Source: MM2 sp035460165
Lineage (GTDB): Bacteria; Pseudomonadota; Gammaproteobacteria; Burkholderiales; Methylophilaceae
Direction of reading: 5' to 3'
DNA length: 64,000 nt
Assembly: GCA_035460165.1 (NCBI GenBank)
Contig: DATHWW010000019.1
Coordinates: 62,001 to 126,000, forward strand
Positions 15,712-23,871 of this stretch are shown piece after piece. Every line of letters starts with the position of its first letter. Positions within the stretch are counted from its first letter, which is position 1. Below the pieces are notes generated by a model. That model ran no database searches. It worked only from the letters and a program-made list of their open reading frames with translations, and was not told the origin of the DNA. The position numbers and the translations under genes are program-made.

Positions 15712-16503
15712 CTACTTGCGCTGCAGGAATTCGCGCACATAACTGCTCGGAATCGCATAGGTGATTCCGCTTGGCTGGCTGAGTGCCGATTCTTTCATCC
15801 CCTTGATCAAGACCATGTTGATAATCCCGTAGACGACGCCCGTATCGGGATCGTAAAGCGGACTTCCGCTATTGCCGGGATAAGCGGTTCCATCCAATTG
15901 AAATACCGGGAAAGCAAACTTCTGAAGCTGGATAATATTTTTCGCGTCCAACTGCTTGCTGTTGTGGACAGGCAAGACTATCGGCGTAATCGAGGACAGC
16001 GTGGCGCGATGCGTGACGGGATGAAAGCCGAGTATCATGCCGATCGGAAATCCGGTAAATGCAAACACCTGTCCCTCCCGCGACGCGCTCGAGTCGCCCA
16101 GCTCCACCGCGGGCAGCGGTGGTCCGCTGATTTTAAGCAGGAGGAGATCGTGCTCCTTATCCTGCGCCACCCGCGAAGCAATCCTGAATTCCGTTTCCGT
16201 CTCGTTTTTGGCGACGACGACGCCAAGGGTCTCCAGCTTGCTTCCCTCCACGCCATCCGGAACAACGTGGGCATTGGTCAGCACCAGCGCCCCATCGCCC
16301 ACCGCAAAGCCGGTACCCAGGAACTTCACCACAGGGCTGCGTGTTTTCTGGTAGGTGGCAATGACAACAATGGATGGCTTGAGCCGCTCGATGGTACGCG
16401 GGAGCTCATCCCCCCATAACGGCGCCGCGAAAATCAATCCCGGAATCGAAAAGAAACACAGAAAAAACCCTTTAACGTTCAAAGCAAACCTTGGGAAATC
16501 CAT
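15712..16503 (-). CDS. Secreted trypsin-like serine protease
   Basis: A 263-residue protein. The ATG at 16501-16503 follows a G-rich ribosome site and begins a signal peptide (FFLCFFSIPGLIFAAP). The catalytic triad is visible as TNAHVV, EHDLLLLKI and the serine of GNSGSP, in an S1/DegP-like chymotrypsin fold. There is no PDZ domain, so it is shorter than DegP proteins. It acts in the periplasm or outside; the substrate is unknown. A much longer frame reaches upstream to 16695, but it overlaps the BNR gene and lacks protein-like composition before the signal peptide. Confidence 0.85.
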   Translation of the reverse strand: MDFPRFALNVKGFFLCFFSIPGLIFAAPLWGDELPRTIERLKPSIVVIATYQKTRSPVVKFLGTGFAVGDGALVLTNAHVVPDGVEGSKLETLGVVVAKNETETEFRIASRVAQDKEHDLLLLKISGPPLPAVELGDSSASREGQVFAFTGFPIGMILGFHPVTHRATLSSITPIVLPVHNSKQLDAKNIIQLQKFAFPVFQLDGTAYPGNSGSPLYDPDTGVVYGIINMVLIKGMKESALSQPSGITYAIPSSYVREFLQRK

Positions 16504-16546
16504 AGCCCCCCCATGCAAACCCGAACTTGAAAAAAGCTTCCTGCTG

Positions 16547-17620
16547 TCAATCCTTGGCAAACTGCACGGCATATACCGGCGGCAAATGGTGAGGTACTTC
16601 GCTCCAGGCTTCGCCGCCATTGTCGCTGACCCAGAGATGGCCCGTGGTGGAGCCCATCGCCAGGCATTCTCCGCTTTCATCGACTGCCAGACCATGGCGG
16701 TATACCAGATCGTAGCTTTCCTGCTGCGGCAATCCGGTCGCGAACGAGGTAAAGGTTTTCCCGCCGTCCCCGGTGTGAGTCACTACCAGTTTGCCATCCA
16801 CAGGATACCGCTTCTCATCCTTGACCGCAGGGACAAACCAGGCGGTATCGGGGTGCTGCGGATGCACGGCGACGGCAAAGCCGAAGCTGGAAGGGTGGGC
16901 ATTCACCCGCACCCACTCGGCACAACCATTGGTGGAACGAAAAATACCGTTGTGATGCTGTATCCAGAAATTGTCCGCTGCGCCATGACATTGCACCATG
17001 CGGTGGGGGTCTTGAATGGCAGGATTTTCCTCCTGGCCGGGCGGCATATATTCGGCCCATAGCCCTTTGGTTGCGGAATGCCAGCTGCTGCCGTTATCTT
17101 CGCTCAACCACACGCCCCCACAGGATACGGCGATGGCGATGCGATTGGCATCGCGCGGGTCAACGCAGATGGAATGGATACCCGGCTCGTCGTAACCTCC
17201 TCCCACCCATTGTTGGCGCAAGGGGTCGTCCCACAGGCCGCGCATCATGTCCCAAGTCGCCCCGCGGTCGGTGCTTCTAAACAAACCGCCGGGTATCGTA
17301 CCGGCCCAGAGCGTGCCCGGCGCCCCCACCTCCATCGACCAAATCATTTTCAGACTGGGCGCATCTTCACCGTCGATTTCGGCGTAGGAAGGCACATTCG
17401 CCTCCTCCCAGTGCATGCCATTGTCATCGGAGCGATGCAACTTGGTACCGAAATGCCCGGATTCAAGCGAAGCATACAGCGTCCCGTCGTATGGGTCTTG
17501 CAGCACCATGCCTACAGGCTCGCCGAGAAAATATCGATTATGAATCGCCCAGCTGCCAGGCTCGCGTCGACGAATATCAAACAGCCCTTTACGTGTCGCA
17601 ACCAATAGTCGATTAGCCAT
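16547..17620 (-). CDS. BNR/WD40-like repeat beta-propeller protein
   Basis: A 357-residue protein with sialidase-type Asp-box repeats (KLHRSDDNGMHWEE, LFRSTDRGATWDMM, WLSEDNGSSWHSA, VTHTGDGGKTFTS, WVSDNGGEAWSEV), each containing SxDxGxxW-like cores, so a seven- or six-bladed propeller is expected. No signal peptide is visible. True sialidase catalytic residues cannot be assigned. It is followed in the same direction by a MoaD/ThiS-like gene upstream at 17736-18005, a pairing I recall from other proteobacteria. The function of the pair is unknown. Confidence 0.8.
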   Translation of the reverse strand: MANRLLVATRKGLFDIRRREPGSWAIHNRYFLGEPVGMVLQDPYDGTLYASLESGHFGTKLHRSDDNGMHWEEANVPSYAEIDGEDAPSLKMIWSMEVGAPGTLWAGTIPGGLFRSTDRGATWDMMRGLWDDPLRQQWVGGGYDEPGIHSICVDPRDANRIAIAVSCGGVWLSEDNGSSWHSATKGLWAEYMPPGQEENPAIQDPHRMVQCHGAADNFWIQHHNGIFRSTNGCAEWVRVNAHPSSFGFAVAVHPQHPDTAWFVPAVKDEKRYPVDGKLVVTHTGDGGKTFTSFATGLPQQESYDLVYRHGLAVDESGECLAMGSTTGHLWVSDNGGEAWSEVPHHLPPVYAVQFAKD

Positions 17621-17645
17621 TGCCTGACCTCCACGTTAGTGTTTA

Positions 17646-17735
17646 GAGCCTATTTCAATAGGTTTCATCCCCGCAGCCTTGCGGCCTTTCGGGTTGATCT
17701 TGGGCGCGGGGGTTGAAACCTATTGAAATAGGCTC
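17646..17735. repeat. 90-bp inverted repeat between MoaD-like and BNR genes
   Basis: GAGCCTATTTCAATAGGTTT at the left end is matched by its complement at the right end (AAACCTATTGAAATAGGCTC). The arms are about 29 bases with one mismatch and one bulge and enclose a loop containing a smaller CCGCAGCCTTGCGG stem. The right end touches the stop codon of the MoaD-like gene. The ends resemble those of the repeat at 31347 and the outer stem at 38122. Confidence 0.8.
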
Positions 17736-18005
17736 TTACCCGCCGGAGAGTGCCTGCATGATATAGATTTCATCCGCGGCACCGAGCATGGTATCGAGTA
17801 CGATTTCTCGAGGTTGCATGCCTCCGCCCACAAAAATCGCGACATGCTTGCGCACCCGCCCTTGATCATCCAGCACGTAATTTTTTAAACGCGGATAATC
17901 TGCAGCGGCGGCATCGAGCACATCACGCACAGTTTCCCCTTGATATATGACCCGTTCAAGAGGACCCACATTGCCTAGCCTTTGAGCACAAACGATACTC
18001 GCCAT
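17736..18005 (-). CDS. MoaD/ThiS family sulfur-carrier-like protein
   Basis: An 89-residue ubiquitin-fold protein ending in the diagnostic Gly-Gly (ALSGG), the end that is activated by adenylation and thiocarboxylated in MoaD and ThiS. The middle includes GETVRDVLDAAAADYP and DEIYIMQALSGG. No E1-like activating enzyme is adjacent; the nearest E1-fold protein in the window is TcdA at 60.6 kb. It shares direction with the BNR gene, separated by an inverted repeat. It may deliver sulfur or act as a protein modifier; neither is shown. Confidence 0.85.
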   Translation of the reverse strand: MASIVCAQRLGNVGPLERVIYQGETVRDVLDAAAADYPRLKNYVLDDQGRVRKHVAIFVGGGMQPREIVLDTMLGAADEIYIMQALSGG

Positions 18006-18090
18006 AGACTGCCCCTTGGAGTACTTTTTTTATCGCACCAGATTGAAATTTAAGCCTTTTCTGCAGAGAAGTAAAACGCCAAAAACGACA

Positions 18091-18123
18091 AAGCGGAAGT
18101 GGAGCAATCTCGCACTTCCGCTT
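18091..18123 (-). terminator. Rho-independent terminator of the BON-domain gene
   Basis: AAGCGGAAGTG at 18091-18101 pairs with CACTTCCGCTT at 18113-18123. On the minus strand the stem is followed by TGTCGTTTTTGG. It lies 23 bases after the BON gene stop. Confidence 0.7.
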
Positions 18124-18145
18124 CGCATTGATAAACTACCGAAAC

Positions 18146-18484
18146 TTATTTGACTTCAATTGTGCTTTCTACGGAGGTAACGCCTTCCACCTCACGTGCG
18201 AGAGCTACAGCCCGGTCTGCCTCGGCCTGACTCTTGGCTGTTCCGCTCAAATACACAACCCCTGCTTTATCCGTATCCACCTTGATATGCATTGCGCTGA
18301 CGTCTTTCTCTTTAGCCAATTTTGCTTTAATTTTGGCTGTTATTACCGAGTCTTTGACAAATTCCTTGGCTGCCGAAGTACGATCTGGCGAACTGCTGCC
18401 TCCGGTGTAATCACTTGTATATCCAGCAACAGGTACTAGCAAGGAACCTACCAAGGCCAGGCTGATCGCAAATTTGCTTTTCAT
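18146..18484 (-). CDS. Secreted BON-domain protein
   Basis: A 112-residue protein with a signal peptide (MKSKFAISLALVGSLLVPVAG) and one BON domain (about 45-112: DSVITAKIKAKLAKEKDV, KVDTDKAGVVYLSGTAKS, EVEGVTSVESTIEV). BON domains occur in OsmY-like periplasmic stress proteins that bind membranes. AGGAGG lies close upstream of the ATG, and a clear terminator follows, so it is a single-gene unit. Confidence 0.9.
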   Translation of the reverse strand: MKSKFAISLALVGSLLVPVAGYTSDYTGGSSSPDRTSAAKEFVKDSVITAKIKAKLAKEKDVSAMHIKVDTDKAGVVYLSGTAKSQAEADRAVALAREVEGVTSVESTIEVK

Positions 18485-18758
18485 GATGTCCTCCTTCTGA
18501 TTTAACCATAGGAATTCTTTAGAACATTGTGTTTCGCCGATTGTTCCACATTGATTTTCTTATACTTTTTTACACCCCCTGGTGTGAACTCATGCTCATC
18601 CAGGAGGTTTACGCCTCCTCATGCACAGCCCCCGGATCACCAGGCTCTGCGTCAGGAAATTGCCCTATGGGGCTGAATCCGCGCTATGATTTTTGTTTAA
18701 CATTCCGCTGTTGATTCATGGAAAATCACGGTTCTCGCAAAAGCCAGGGAGTATGAAT
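18485..18758. other. Intergenic region between divergent BON gene and manC
   Basis: No gene is seen. It holds AGGAGG at 18602-18607 pairing with CCTCCT at 18614-18619, and TTTACACCCCCTGGTGTGAA with a short ACACC/GGTGT palindrome near 18570-18585. Promoters for both flanking genes should lie here, but no clear -35/-10 pair is assigned. Confidence 0.4.
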
Positions 18759-20204
18759 ATGTTATTGCAACCCGTAATTCTCTCCGGCGGCTCCGGCACT
18801 CGCCTATGGCCACTCTCCCGCGAAAAATACCCCAAACAACTATTGCCGCTGATCGGCGAAGACTCCCTGCTGCAAGGCACCGTACGCCGCGTCGACGGCA
18901 TCGCTGGCCTGGAGCTGGCACCGACGATGGTGGTATGCAACGAAGAATATCGTTTCGTCATTGCGGAACAATTACGCTTGATGGACAAGGATGGCGTGCT
19001 TCTGCTGGAGCCCGTCGGCCGCAACACCGCGCCCGCCTTGACGATGGCAGCGCTGGAAGCGAGTCGCGATGGTGAAGACCCGGTGCTACTGGTCATGCCG
19101 TCGGATCATGTGATTCTCGATACAGCCGCATTTCAGGAGGCTGTCAGGCAGGGCGCCGCACTGGCGGCCATCGATACGGTGGTGACTTTCGGCATTACGC
19201 CTGACTGCCCGGAGACCGGCTATGGCTATATCCGGATGGGTGAACCGCTGGCTGGAACAGGCAATGGCGCCTGCTCCATCGCCAATTTTGTCGAAAAACC
19301 GGATCGCGAGACGGCGCAGCGCTACCTGGATGAAGGAAAGTATCTCTGGAACAGCGGCTTGTTCATGATGCGCGCCTCGGTATGGATAACAGCCATCGAG
19401 CAATGCCGACCCGACATTCTGGCCGCCTGCCGCGCCGCGTGGCAAAACCGGCAGGAAGACGGCATCTTCGTGCGCGTCGGCGAATCCGCTTTTCAACAGT
19501 GTCCGAGCGACTCCATCGACTACGCGGTGATGGAACGTGTTGCTTCCGGGCAAGAAAACCTGCCGGCAGGAGCAATGATTCCGTTGACGGCAGGCTGGTC
19601 GGACGTGGGTTCATGGGATTCGCTATGGCAGGCCCTGCCCAAAGATGCGGATGGCAATGTGACGCAAGGGGATGTCCTGCTGAGCGACTGCAGCGATACC
19701 CTTGCCCTGTCCGGCGGCAGGCTGGTGACCTGCGTCGGCGTCAGTGATTTAGTCGTGGTGGAAACGCCGGATGCGGTGCTGGTTGTGCACAAGAACAAGA
19801 CGCAGGATGTAAAAAACATCGTCGACACTCTCAAGCGGCAAGGCCGACCGGAAAGTCTGCTGCACCGCAAGGTGTATCGCCCGTGGGGCTGGTACGACAG
19901 CGTGGATAACGGCGAACGCTTTCTGGTGAAGCGCATCGTCATCAAGCCCGGTGCGATGCTGTCGCTACAGCTGCATCATCACCGCGCCGAGCACTGGGTG
20001 GTAGTCAGGGGCACGGCCAAGGTCACGCGGGGCGATACCAGTTATCTGGTGACGGAGAACGAATCGACTTTCATCCCGCTGGGAACCAAGCACAGGCTGG
20101 AGAATGTCGGCAAAATGCCGCTGGAGATCATCGAGGTGCAATCCGGACCGTACCTCGCCGAGGACGATATTGTGCGCTTCGACGATCATTACGGCAGGAA
20201 GTAA
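18759..20204 (+). CDS. manC: Mannose-1-phosphate guanylyltransferase / mannose-6-phosphate isomerase
   Basis: A 481-residue bifunctional protein. The N-terminal nucleotidyltransferase has LSGGSGTRLWPLSREKYPKQ at residues 8-27, FVEKPDRETAQRYL and WNSGLFM. The C-terminal cupin-type isomerase domain (about 350-475) has RPWGWYDSVD, KPGAMLSLQLHHHRAEHWVV and FIPLGTKHRLEN. It makes GDP-mannose and its precursor for exopolysaccharide or O-antigen. ATG 18759 is chosen because AGGGAG lies seven bases upstream; the ATG at 18753 is too close to it. It is transcribed alone. Confidence 0.93.
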   Translation: MLLQPVILSGGSGTRLWPLSREKYPKQLLPLIGEDSLLQGTVRRVDGIAGLELAPTMVVCNEEYRFVIAEQLRLMDKDGVLLLEPVGRNTAPALTMAALEASRDGEDPVLLVMPSDHVILDTAAFQEAVRQGAALAAIDTVVTFGITPDCPETGYGYIRMGEPLAGTGNGACSIANFVEKPDRETAQRYLDEGKYLWNSGLFMMRASVWITAIEQCRPDILAACRAAWQNRQEDGIFVRVGESAFQQCPSDSIDYAVMERVASGQENLPAGAMIPLTAGWSDVGSWDSLWQALPKDADGNVTQGDVLLSDCSDTLALSGGRLVTCVGVSDLVVVETPDAVLVVHKNKTQDVKNIVDTLKRQGRPESLLHRKVYRPWGWYDSVDNGERFLVKRIVIKPGAMLSLQLHHHRAEHWVVVRGTAKVTRGDTSYLVTENESTFIPLGTKHRLENVGKMPLEIIEVQSGPYLAEDDIVRFDDHYGRK

Positions 20205-20240
20205 AAAGATGCGGGCGACAGGCAAGCCCCGCACTACCCA

Positions 20241-20603
20241 TCATGCGCCGGAAAGCCTTTCGGTCATTCTTTCGTAATAAGCGGCTTCCAGCTGCAGATT
20301 GCCGGAGCGGGAAGCGCTCATTTGCATGGTCAGAAGACGCAGCTTCTTCAGCGCCACGCTGCGTTGCACGCCTTCGGACGCATGGACCAGGCGCTCCAGT
20401 TCGGCAATATCCTTCATCAGCTGCACTTCAGGTGGCATATAGCCGGCATTCTTGAGAATGCGATAGGCAATGCGCAGCTCCTCGGGAATCAGCCTATCGT
20501 CGTCCAGCTCCAACGGCCGCCCGGCACCGGGCAGGTCGTTGAAATCGCCGCGCCGTGCAGCGTCGGCGATGCGCTGTTCCACGATGGCTTCAAACCCTTG
20601 CAT
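20241..20603 (-). CDS. DUF1992 domain (DnaJ-homologue subfamily-like) protein
   Basis: A 120-residue protein with the DUF1992 signature: an N-terminal EAIVEQRIADAARRGDFNDL and GAGRPLELDDD, then a helical region (LRIAYRILKNAGYMPPEVQL). This is the full length for the family. The function is not established; the eukaryotic relative is a DnaJ homologue subfamily C member. It lies seven bases downstream of suhB in the same direction, so the two are probably co-transcribed. Confidence 0.85.
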   Translation of the reverse strand: MQGFEAIVEQRIADAARRGDFNDLPGAGRPLELDDDRLIPEELRIAYRILKNAGYMPPEVQLMKDIAELERLVHASEGVQRSVALKKLRLLTMQMSASRSGNLQLEAAYYERMTERLSGA

Positions 20604-20610
20604 GGTCCAA

Positions 20611-21420
20611 TCAGGCGGCAGCTTTGGATTTCAGCGAGTCCGTCAGGTGCGGGCTGAGGGTTTGCAGTATCTGCGAGAACACCTTGGGATTGCCGGCCAC
20701 GATGTTGCCGCTATCGAGCCAGGTCTCGTTACCCTCAAAGTCGCCGACGAGACCGCCGGCCTCATGCACCAGCAAACCACCGGCGGCGATATCCCACTGC
20801 GACAAGCCGATTTCCCAGAAGCCGTCGTACCAGCCGGCGGCGACGTAGGCCAGATCCAGCGATGCGGCACCGGGGCGACGCACGCCGGAGGTTTTCTTGA
20901 TCATGTCCTTGAACATCGCGACATAGGTGTCGAGGTGCGCAAAATCGCGGAACGGAAAGCCGGTACCGATAATGGCTTCCTGCAAACGGGCGCGCGAGCT
21001 GACGCGGATGCGGCGGTCGTTGAGGAAAGCACCGCGGCCGCGCGTGGCGGTGAAAAGGTCGTTGCGGTTCGGATCGTAAATCACGGCCTGCGTGATCTGG
21101 CCGCGCTGCTTGAGCGCGATGGAAATGGCGTATTGCGGGAAACCGTGCAGGAAATTGGTCGTGCCGTCGAGCGGGTCGATGATCCACACATTTTCGCTCT
21201 CGCCTTGCGCCCCACTCTCTTCGGCGAGGATGGAATGGTCAGGATATGCATCCAGCAGGGTCTCGATAATCGCGTGTTCGGCCGCGTGGTCAACTTCACT
21301 GACAAAGTCGTTGTAAGTTTTGCTGCGAATCTTGATAGCACCCAAATCCTGGGAAGCACGATTGATGATGGCGGCAGCCTGGCGCGCGGCTTTGACTGCA
21401 ATATTGAGCATTGGATGCAT
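20611..21420 (-). CDS. suhB: Inositol-1-monophosphatase SuhB
   Basis: A 269-residue Mg-dependent phosphatase. The metal-site motifs are EEsG-type ILAEESGAQG (near 68), DPLDGTTNF (near 84) and the C-terminal WDIAAGGLLVHEAGG (near 213). E. coli SuhB (267 residues) hydrolyses inositol phosphates and also assists ribosomal RNA transcription. The gene is divergent from trmJ, as in many proteobacteria, but here the gap holds a large structured repeat. Confidence 0.95.
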   Translation of the reverse strand: MHPMLNIAVKAARQAAAIINRASQDLGAIKIRSKTYNDFVSEVDHAAEHAIIETLLDAYPDHSILAEESGAQGESENVWIIDPLDGTTNFLHGFPQYAISIALKQRGQITQAVIYDPNRNDLFTATRGRGAFLNDRRIRVSSRARLQEAIIGTGFPFRDFAHLDTYVAMFKDMIKKTSGVRRPGAASLDLAYVAAGWYDGFWEIGLSQWDIAAGGLLVHEAGGLVGDFEGNETWLDSGNIVAGNPKVFSQILQTLSPHLTDSLKSKAAA

Positions 21421-21467
21421 ATTCTGATGTCCGTACCCGCAAGGGGAAAGTTAAAGAGCTGGTAAAA

Positions 21468-21736
21468 TAGAATCCATCTCAGGAATAATCGCATGTGCGA
21501 CGGGGCGCTTTGGGATGCAGCGCTAGGCGCGAGCCGCGCGGTTTGGTTATTCCAAACAAGCGGCGAGCAACAACGCGATGTGCCCAAAGCACCCCGTCCC
21601 TCCGGGTTGCAACAAAAAAGCATGTCTGCGGCGTTGCGCGGCTTGCCAATGGATAACCATTGGCTACGCCACGCGCCTTGCATCCAACGCTTTTTTGTTG
21701 CAACGCATCATGCGATTATTCCTGAGATGGATTCTA
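21468..21736 (+). ncRNA. Structured repeat element, copy A (candidate structured RNA)
   Basis: A 269-bp element fills the suhB-trmJ gap. Outer stem: 28 perfectly paired bases (21468-21495 with 21709-21736). First arm: 21500-21514 with 21583-21597 (15 bases, one mismatch), enclosing hairpin GTTTGG/CCAAAC at 21541-21557. Second arm: 21607-21621 with 21689-21703 (15 perfect), enclosing hairpin GCCAATGG/CCATTGGC at 21645-21664. CCCTCCGGG joins the arms at 21598-21606. Copy B at 38122 keeps the loops but has different stem bases that still pair. It may belong to the betaproteobacteria toxic small RNA family, which has an exposed CCUCC; this is recalled and not verified. The transcribed strand is unknown. 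Confidence 0.65.
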
Positions 21737-21757
21737 ACATTTTACCTCCTACACCCC

Positions 21758-22489
21758 ATGAGCTCCAAACTCGAATCACTTGCCAACATACGCATCGTTC
21801 TCTGCCAGACCAGCCACCCGGGCAATATCGGGTCCGCGGCACGCGCGATGAAAACGATGGGACTCACCCAACTGGTACTGGTACGGCCGAAAAAATTCCC
21901 CCACGAGATTGCCGAAGCCATGGCGTCCGGCGCGAGCGATATCCTGGCCGCAGCGCGTGTTTGCGATTCGCTGGAAGAAGCGCTGACCGGGTGCACCTTC
22001 GTCATCGGTCTCAGCGCCCGCAAGCGCGAGCTTTCACATCAATTGGTCACCGCACGGGAAGCTGCGACAGAGGCGGTACAGCTTGCCGCCAGCCAATCCG
22101 TCGCTCTGGTTTTCGGCACGGAGATGAGCGGCCTGTCCAACGATGAGCTCATTCGTTGCCAGCTGTTGGCGATGATTCCTGCCAATCCCGAATACTCTTC
22201 CCTCAACCTGGCCTCGGCGGTACAGGTCCTGGCATACGAAATCCGCACGGCCGCATTGGGAGCAGCAACCGTCACCGTCGACAACGATTTCAATTTAGCG
22301 AGCCATGAAGATGTCGAAGGATTCTACCGTCACCTGGAAGAAACGCTGATCGGCACCGGCTTTCTGGACCCCGCCCTGCCGAAACGATTGATGTCGCGTC
22401 TGCGGCGCCTGTTCACACGGGCACGATTGGAAAAAGAAGAGGTCAATATTCTGCGAGGCGTACTCAAATCGATACAGCGCCCTCGTTAG
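21758..22489 (+). CDS. trmJ: tRNA (cytidine/uridine-2'-O-) methyltransferase TrmJ
   Basis: A 243-residue SPOUT methyltransferase that 2'-O-methylates position 32 of tRNAs. Family motifs: IRIVLCQTSHPGNIGSAARA (residues 11-30), LVRPKKFP, FVIGLSARKRE, ALVFGTEMSGLSNDEL (near 115) and SSLNLASAVQVLAYE (near 150, the knot). The start at 21758 gives the normal length; upstream ATGs fall inside the structured repeat. It precedes cysE and iscR as in many beta- and gammaproteobacteria. No clear ribosome-binding site is visible. Confidence 0.93.
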   Translation: MSSKLESLANIRIVLCQTSHPGNIGSAARAMKTMGLTQLVLVRPKKFPHEIAEAMASGASDILAAARVCDSLEEALTGCTFVIGLSARKRELSHQLVTAREAATEAVQLAASQSVALVFGTEMSGLSNDELIRCQLLAMIPANPEYSSLNLASAVQVLAYEIRTAALGAATVTVDNDFNLASHEDVEGFYRHLEETLIGTGFLDPALPKRLMSRLRRLFTRARLEKEEVNILRGVLKSIQRPR

Positions 22490-22546
22490 AGCTCTGTATT
22501 TATGGCAAAATAGTAGACTTTTCATTCAACTAGCGTAGCTAAACGC

Positions 22547-23299
22547 ATGTTCAATCATTTGCGCGAAGACATCGCCGTCGTGTTCGAACGGGACCCGGCC
22601 GCACGCACGCATTGGGAAGTGCTCACCACTTATCCGGGCGTCCATGCGCTCATCCTCCATCGTTTCTCGCACTGGCTGTGGCATTGCAAGTTACGCTGGA
22701 TGGCACGTTTCTCCTCGCACATCGGCCGCTGGCTGACCGGTATCGAGATCCATCCCGGCGCCACCATCGGCCGCCGCGTATTCATTGATCACGGCATGGG
22801 CGTCGTCATCGGCGAAACCGCGGTGATTGGCGACGACTGCACGCTGTATCACGGGGTGACGCTGGGCGGCACCTCCTGGAAAAAAGGCAAACGCCACCCG
22901 ACGCTTGAAAGAGGCGTCGTCATCGGCGCAGGCGCCAAGGTGCTCGGCCCGATCACGGTAGGCGAAGAAGCCAAGATCGGTTCCAATGCCGTCGTCGTGA
23001 AAGACGTGCCGGCAGGTGCAACAGCCGTCGGCATCCCGGCACGCATCCTGGACCAGGAAAAAGCCAAGCAGCGCGACGACATGGCGCAGAAAATCGGTTT
23101 TTCCGCGTACGCCGTTTCCGATGACATGAACGACCCGATGGCAAAAGCGATCCATGCCTTACTTGACCATGCCGCAGAACAGGACAAACGCCTGGAAGAA
23201 ATGGCGCAACAGCTCGCCAAACTGGGGGGCGATGTCGAGACAGACAAGGAGGTCGCGAAGGCTTTCGACGTCAATTACCTGAACAAGATTGTCGATTGA
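22547..23299 (+). CDS. cysE: Serine O-acetyltransferase
   Basis: A 250-residue left-handed beta-helix acyltransferase making O-acetylserine, the carbon acceptor for cysteine synthesis. Motifs: EDIAVVFERDPAARTHWEV at the start, HPGATIGRRVFIDHGMG (catalytic histidine region, near 70), TLYHGVTLGGTSWKKGKRHP and VVVKDVPAGATAVGIPAR (hexapeptide repeats). The C-terminal about 60 residues form the tail that binds cysteine synthase or carries feedback control. Its position just before iscR links cysteine supply to iron-sulfur assembly. Confidence 0.95.
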   Translation: MFNHLREDIAVVFERDPAARTHWEVLTTYPGVHALILHRFSHWLWHCKLRWMARFSSHIGRWLTGIEIHPGATIGRRVFIDHGMGVVIGETAVIGDDCTLYHGVTLGGTSWKKGKRHPTLERGVVIGAGAKVLGPITVGEEAKIGSNAVVVKDVPAGATAVGIPARILDQEKAKQRDDMAQKIGFSAYAVSDDMNDPMAKAIHALLDHAAEQDKRLEEMAQQLAKLGGDVETDKEVAKAFDVNYLNKIVD

Positions 23300-23312
23300 A
23301 CCCAGCCCGGTA

Positions 23313-23345
23313 ATAGTTGACTAAATAACTAAGGTTTTGTAGAAT
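23313..23345 (+). promoter_or_regulatory. isc operon promoter with IscR type 1-like site
   Basis: TTGACT at 23317-23322 and TAGAAT at 23340-23345 are 17 bases apart. ATAGTTGACTAAATAACTAA around 23313-23332 resembles the type 1 site to which [2Fe-2S]-IscR binds, overlapping the -35 box as expected for autorepression. Confidence 0.7.
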
Positions 23346-23380
23346 TTAGTCCTTAAGCGTCCCTTACCGGAGTTACTTTT

Positions 23381-23851
23381 ATGCGCCTGACCACCAAAGG
23401 CCGTTTTGCCGTGACAGCCATGCTCGACCTGGCCCTCAATGAAGTTGACCGCCCCGTCACGCTTGCAGGAATTAGCGAGCGGCAGGAAATTTCCCTGTCT
23501 TATCTTGAACAACTTTTCAGCCGCCTGCGTCGCAATGGACTGGTCAAAAGCGTGCGTGGTCCGGGTGGCGGCTATCGTATTGCCAAGCCGCTCGACAGCA
23601 TTTCGGTATCCGACATCATTACCGCTGTGGACGAGCAGATTGACGCTACCCAGTGCGGCGGTAATGAAAACTGCCAGGACGAACACCGCTGTATGACCCA
23701 TGATCTGTGGGCCAGCCTCAACGTCAAGATTCTGGAGTATCTGTCTGGTGTCAGTCTGGCCCAATTGGTCGCTTCGCAGCGCAGTGGCGGCAAGATCGTC
23801 ATTCCAGAACCTAAGCGCCGCGACCGCACGCCACAAGCTGTCGCTGCCTGA
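23381..23851 (+). CDS. iscR: Fe-S cluster assembly transcriptional regulator IscR
   Basis: A 156-residue Rrf2-family regulator: winged helix at the N-terminus (MRLTTKGRFAVTAMLDLAL, SLSYLEQLFSRLRRNGLV, VRGPGGGYRIAKP) and the cluster-binding cysteines in DATQCGGNENCQDEHRCMTHDLW near residues 92-106, three cysteines plus histidine as in E. coli IscR. It represses the isc operon when loaded with a [2Fe-2S] cluster. CGGAG lies upstream of the ATG. Confidence 0.95.
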   Translation: MRLTTKGRFAVTAMLDLALNEVDRPVTLAGISERQEISLSYLEQLFSRLRRNGLVKSVRGPGGGYRIAKPLDSISVSDIITAVDEQIDATQCGGNENCQDEHRCMTHDLWASLNVKILEYLSGVSLAQLVASQRSGGKIVIPEPKRRDRTPQAVAA

Positions 23852-23871
23852 GGGTAGCCCGCCGCATTGCA

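Noticed and set aside
21481..21703. Several open frames inside the structured repeat, e.g. 74- and 200-residue minus-strand frames
   Set aside because: They follow the palindromic element and recur in copy B with the same odd peptide strings; the DNA fold, not a protein, explains their conservation.
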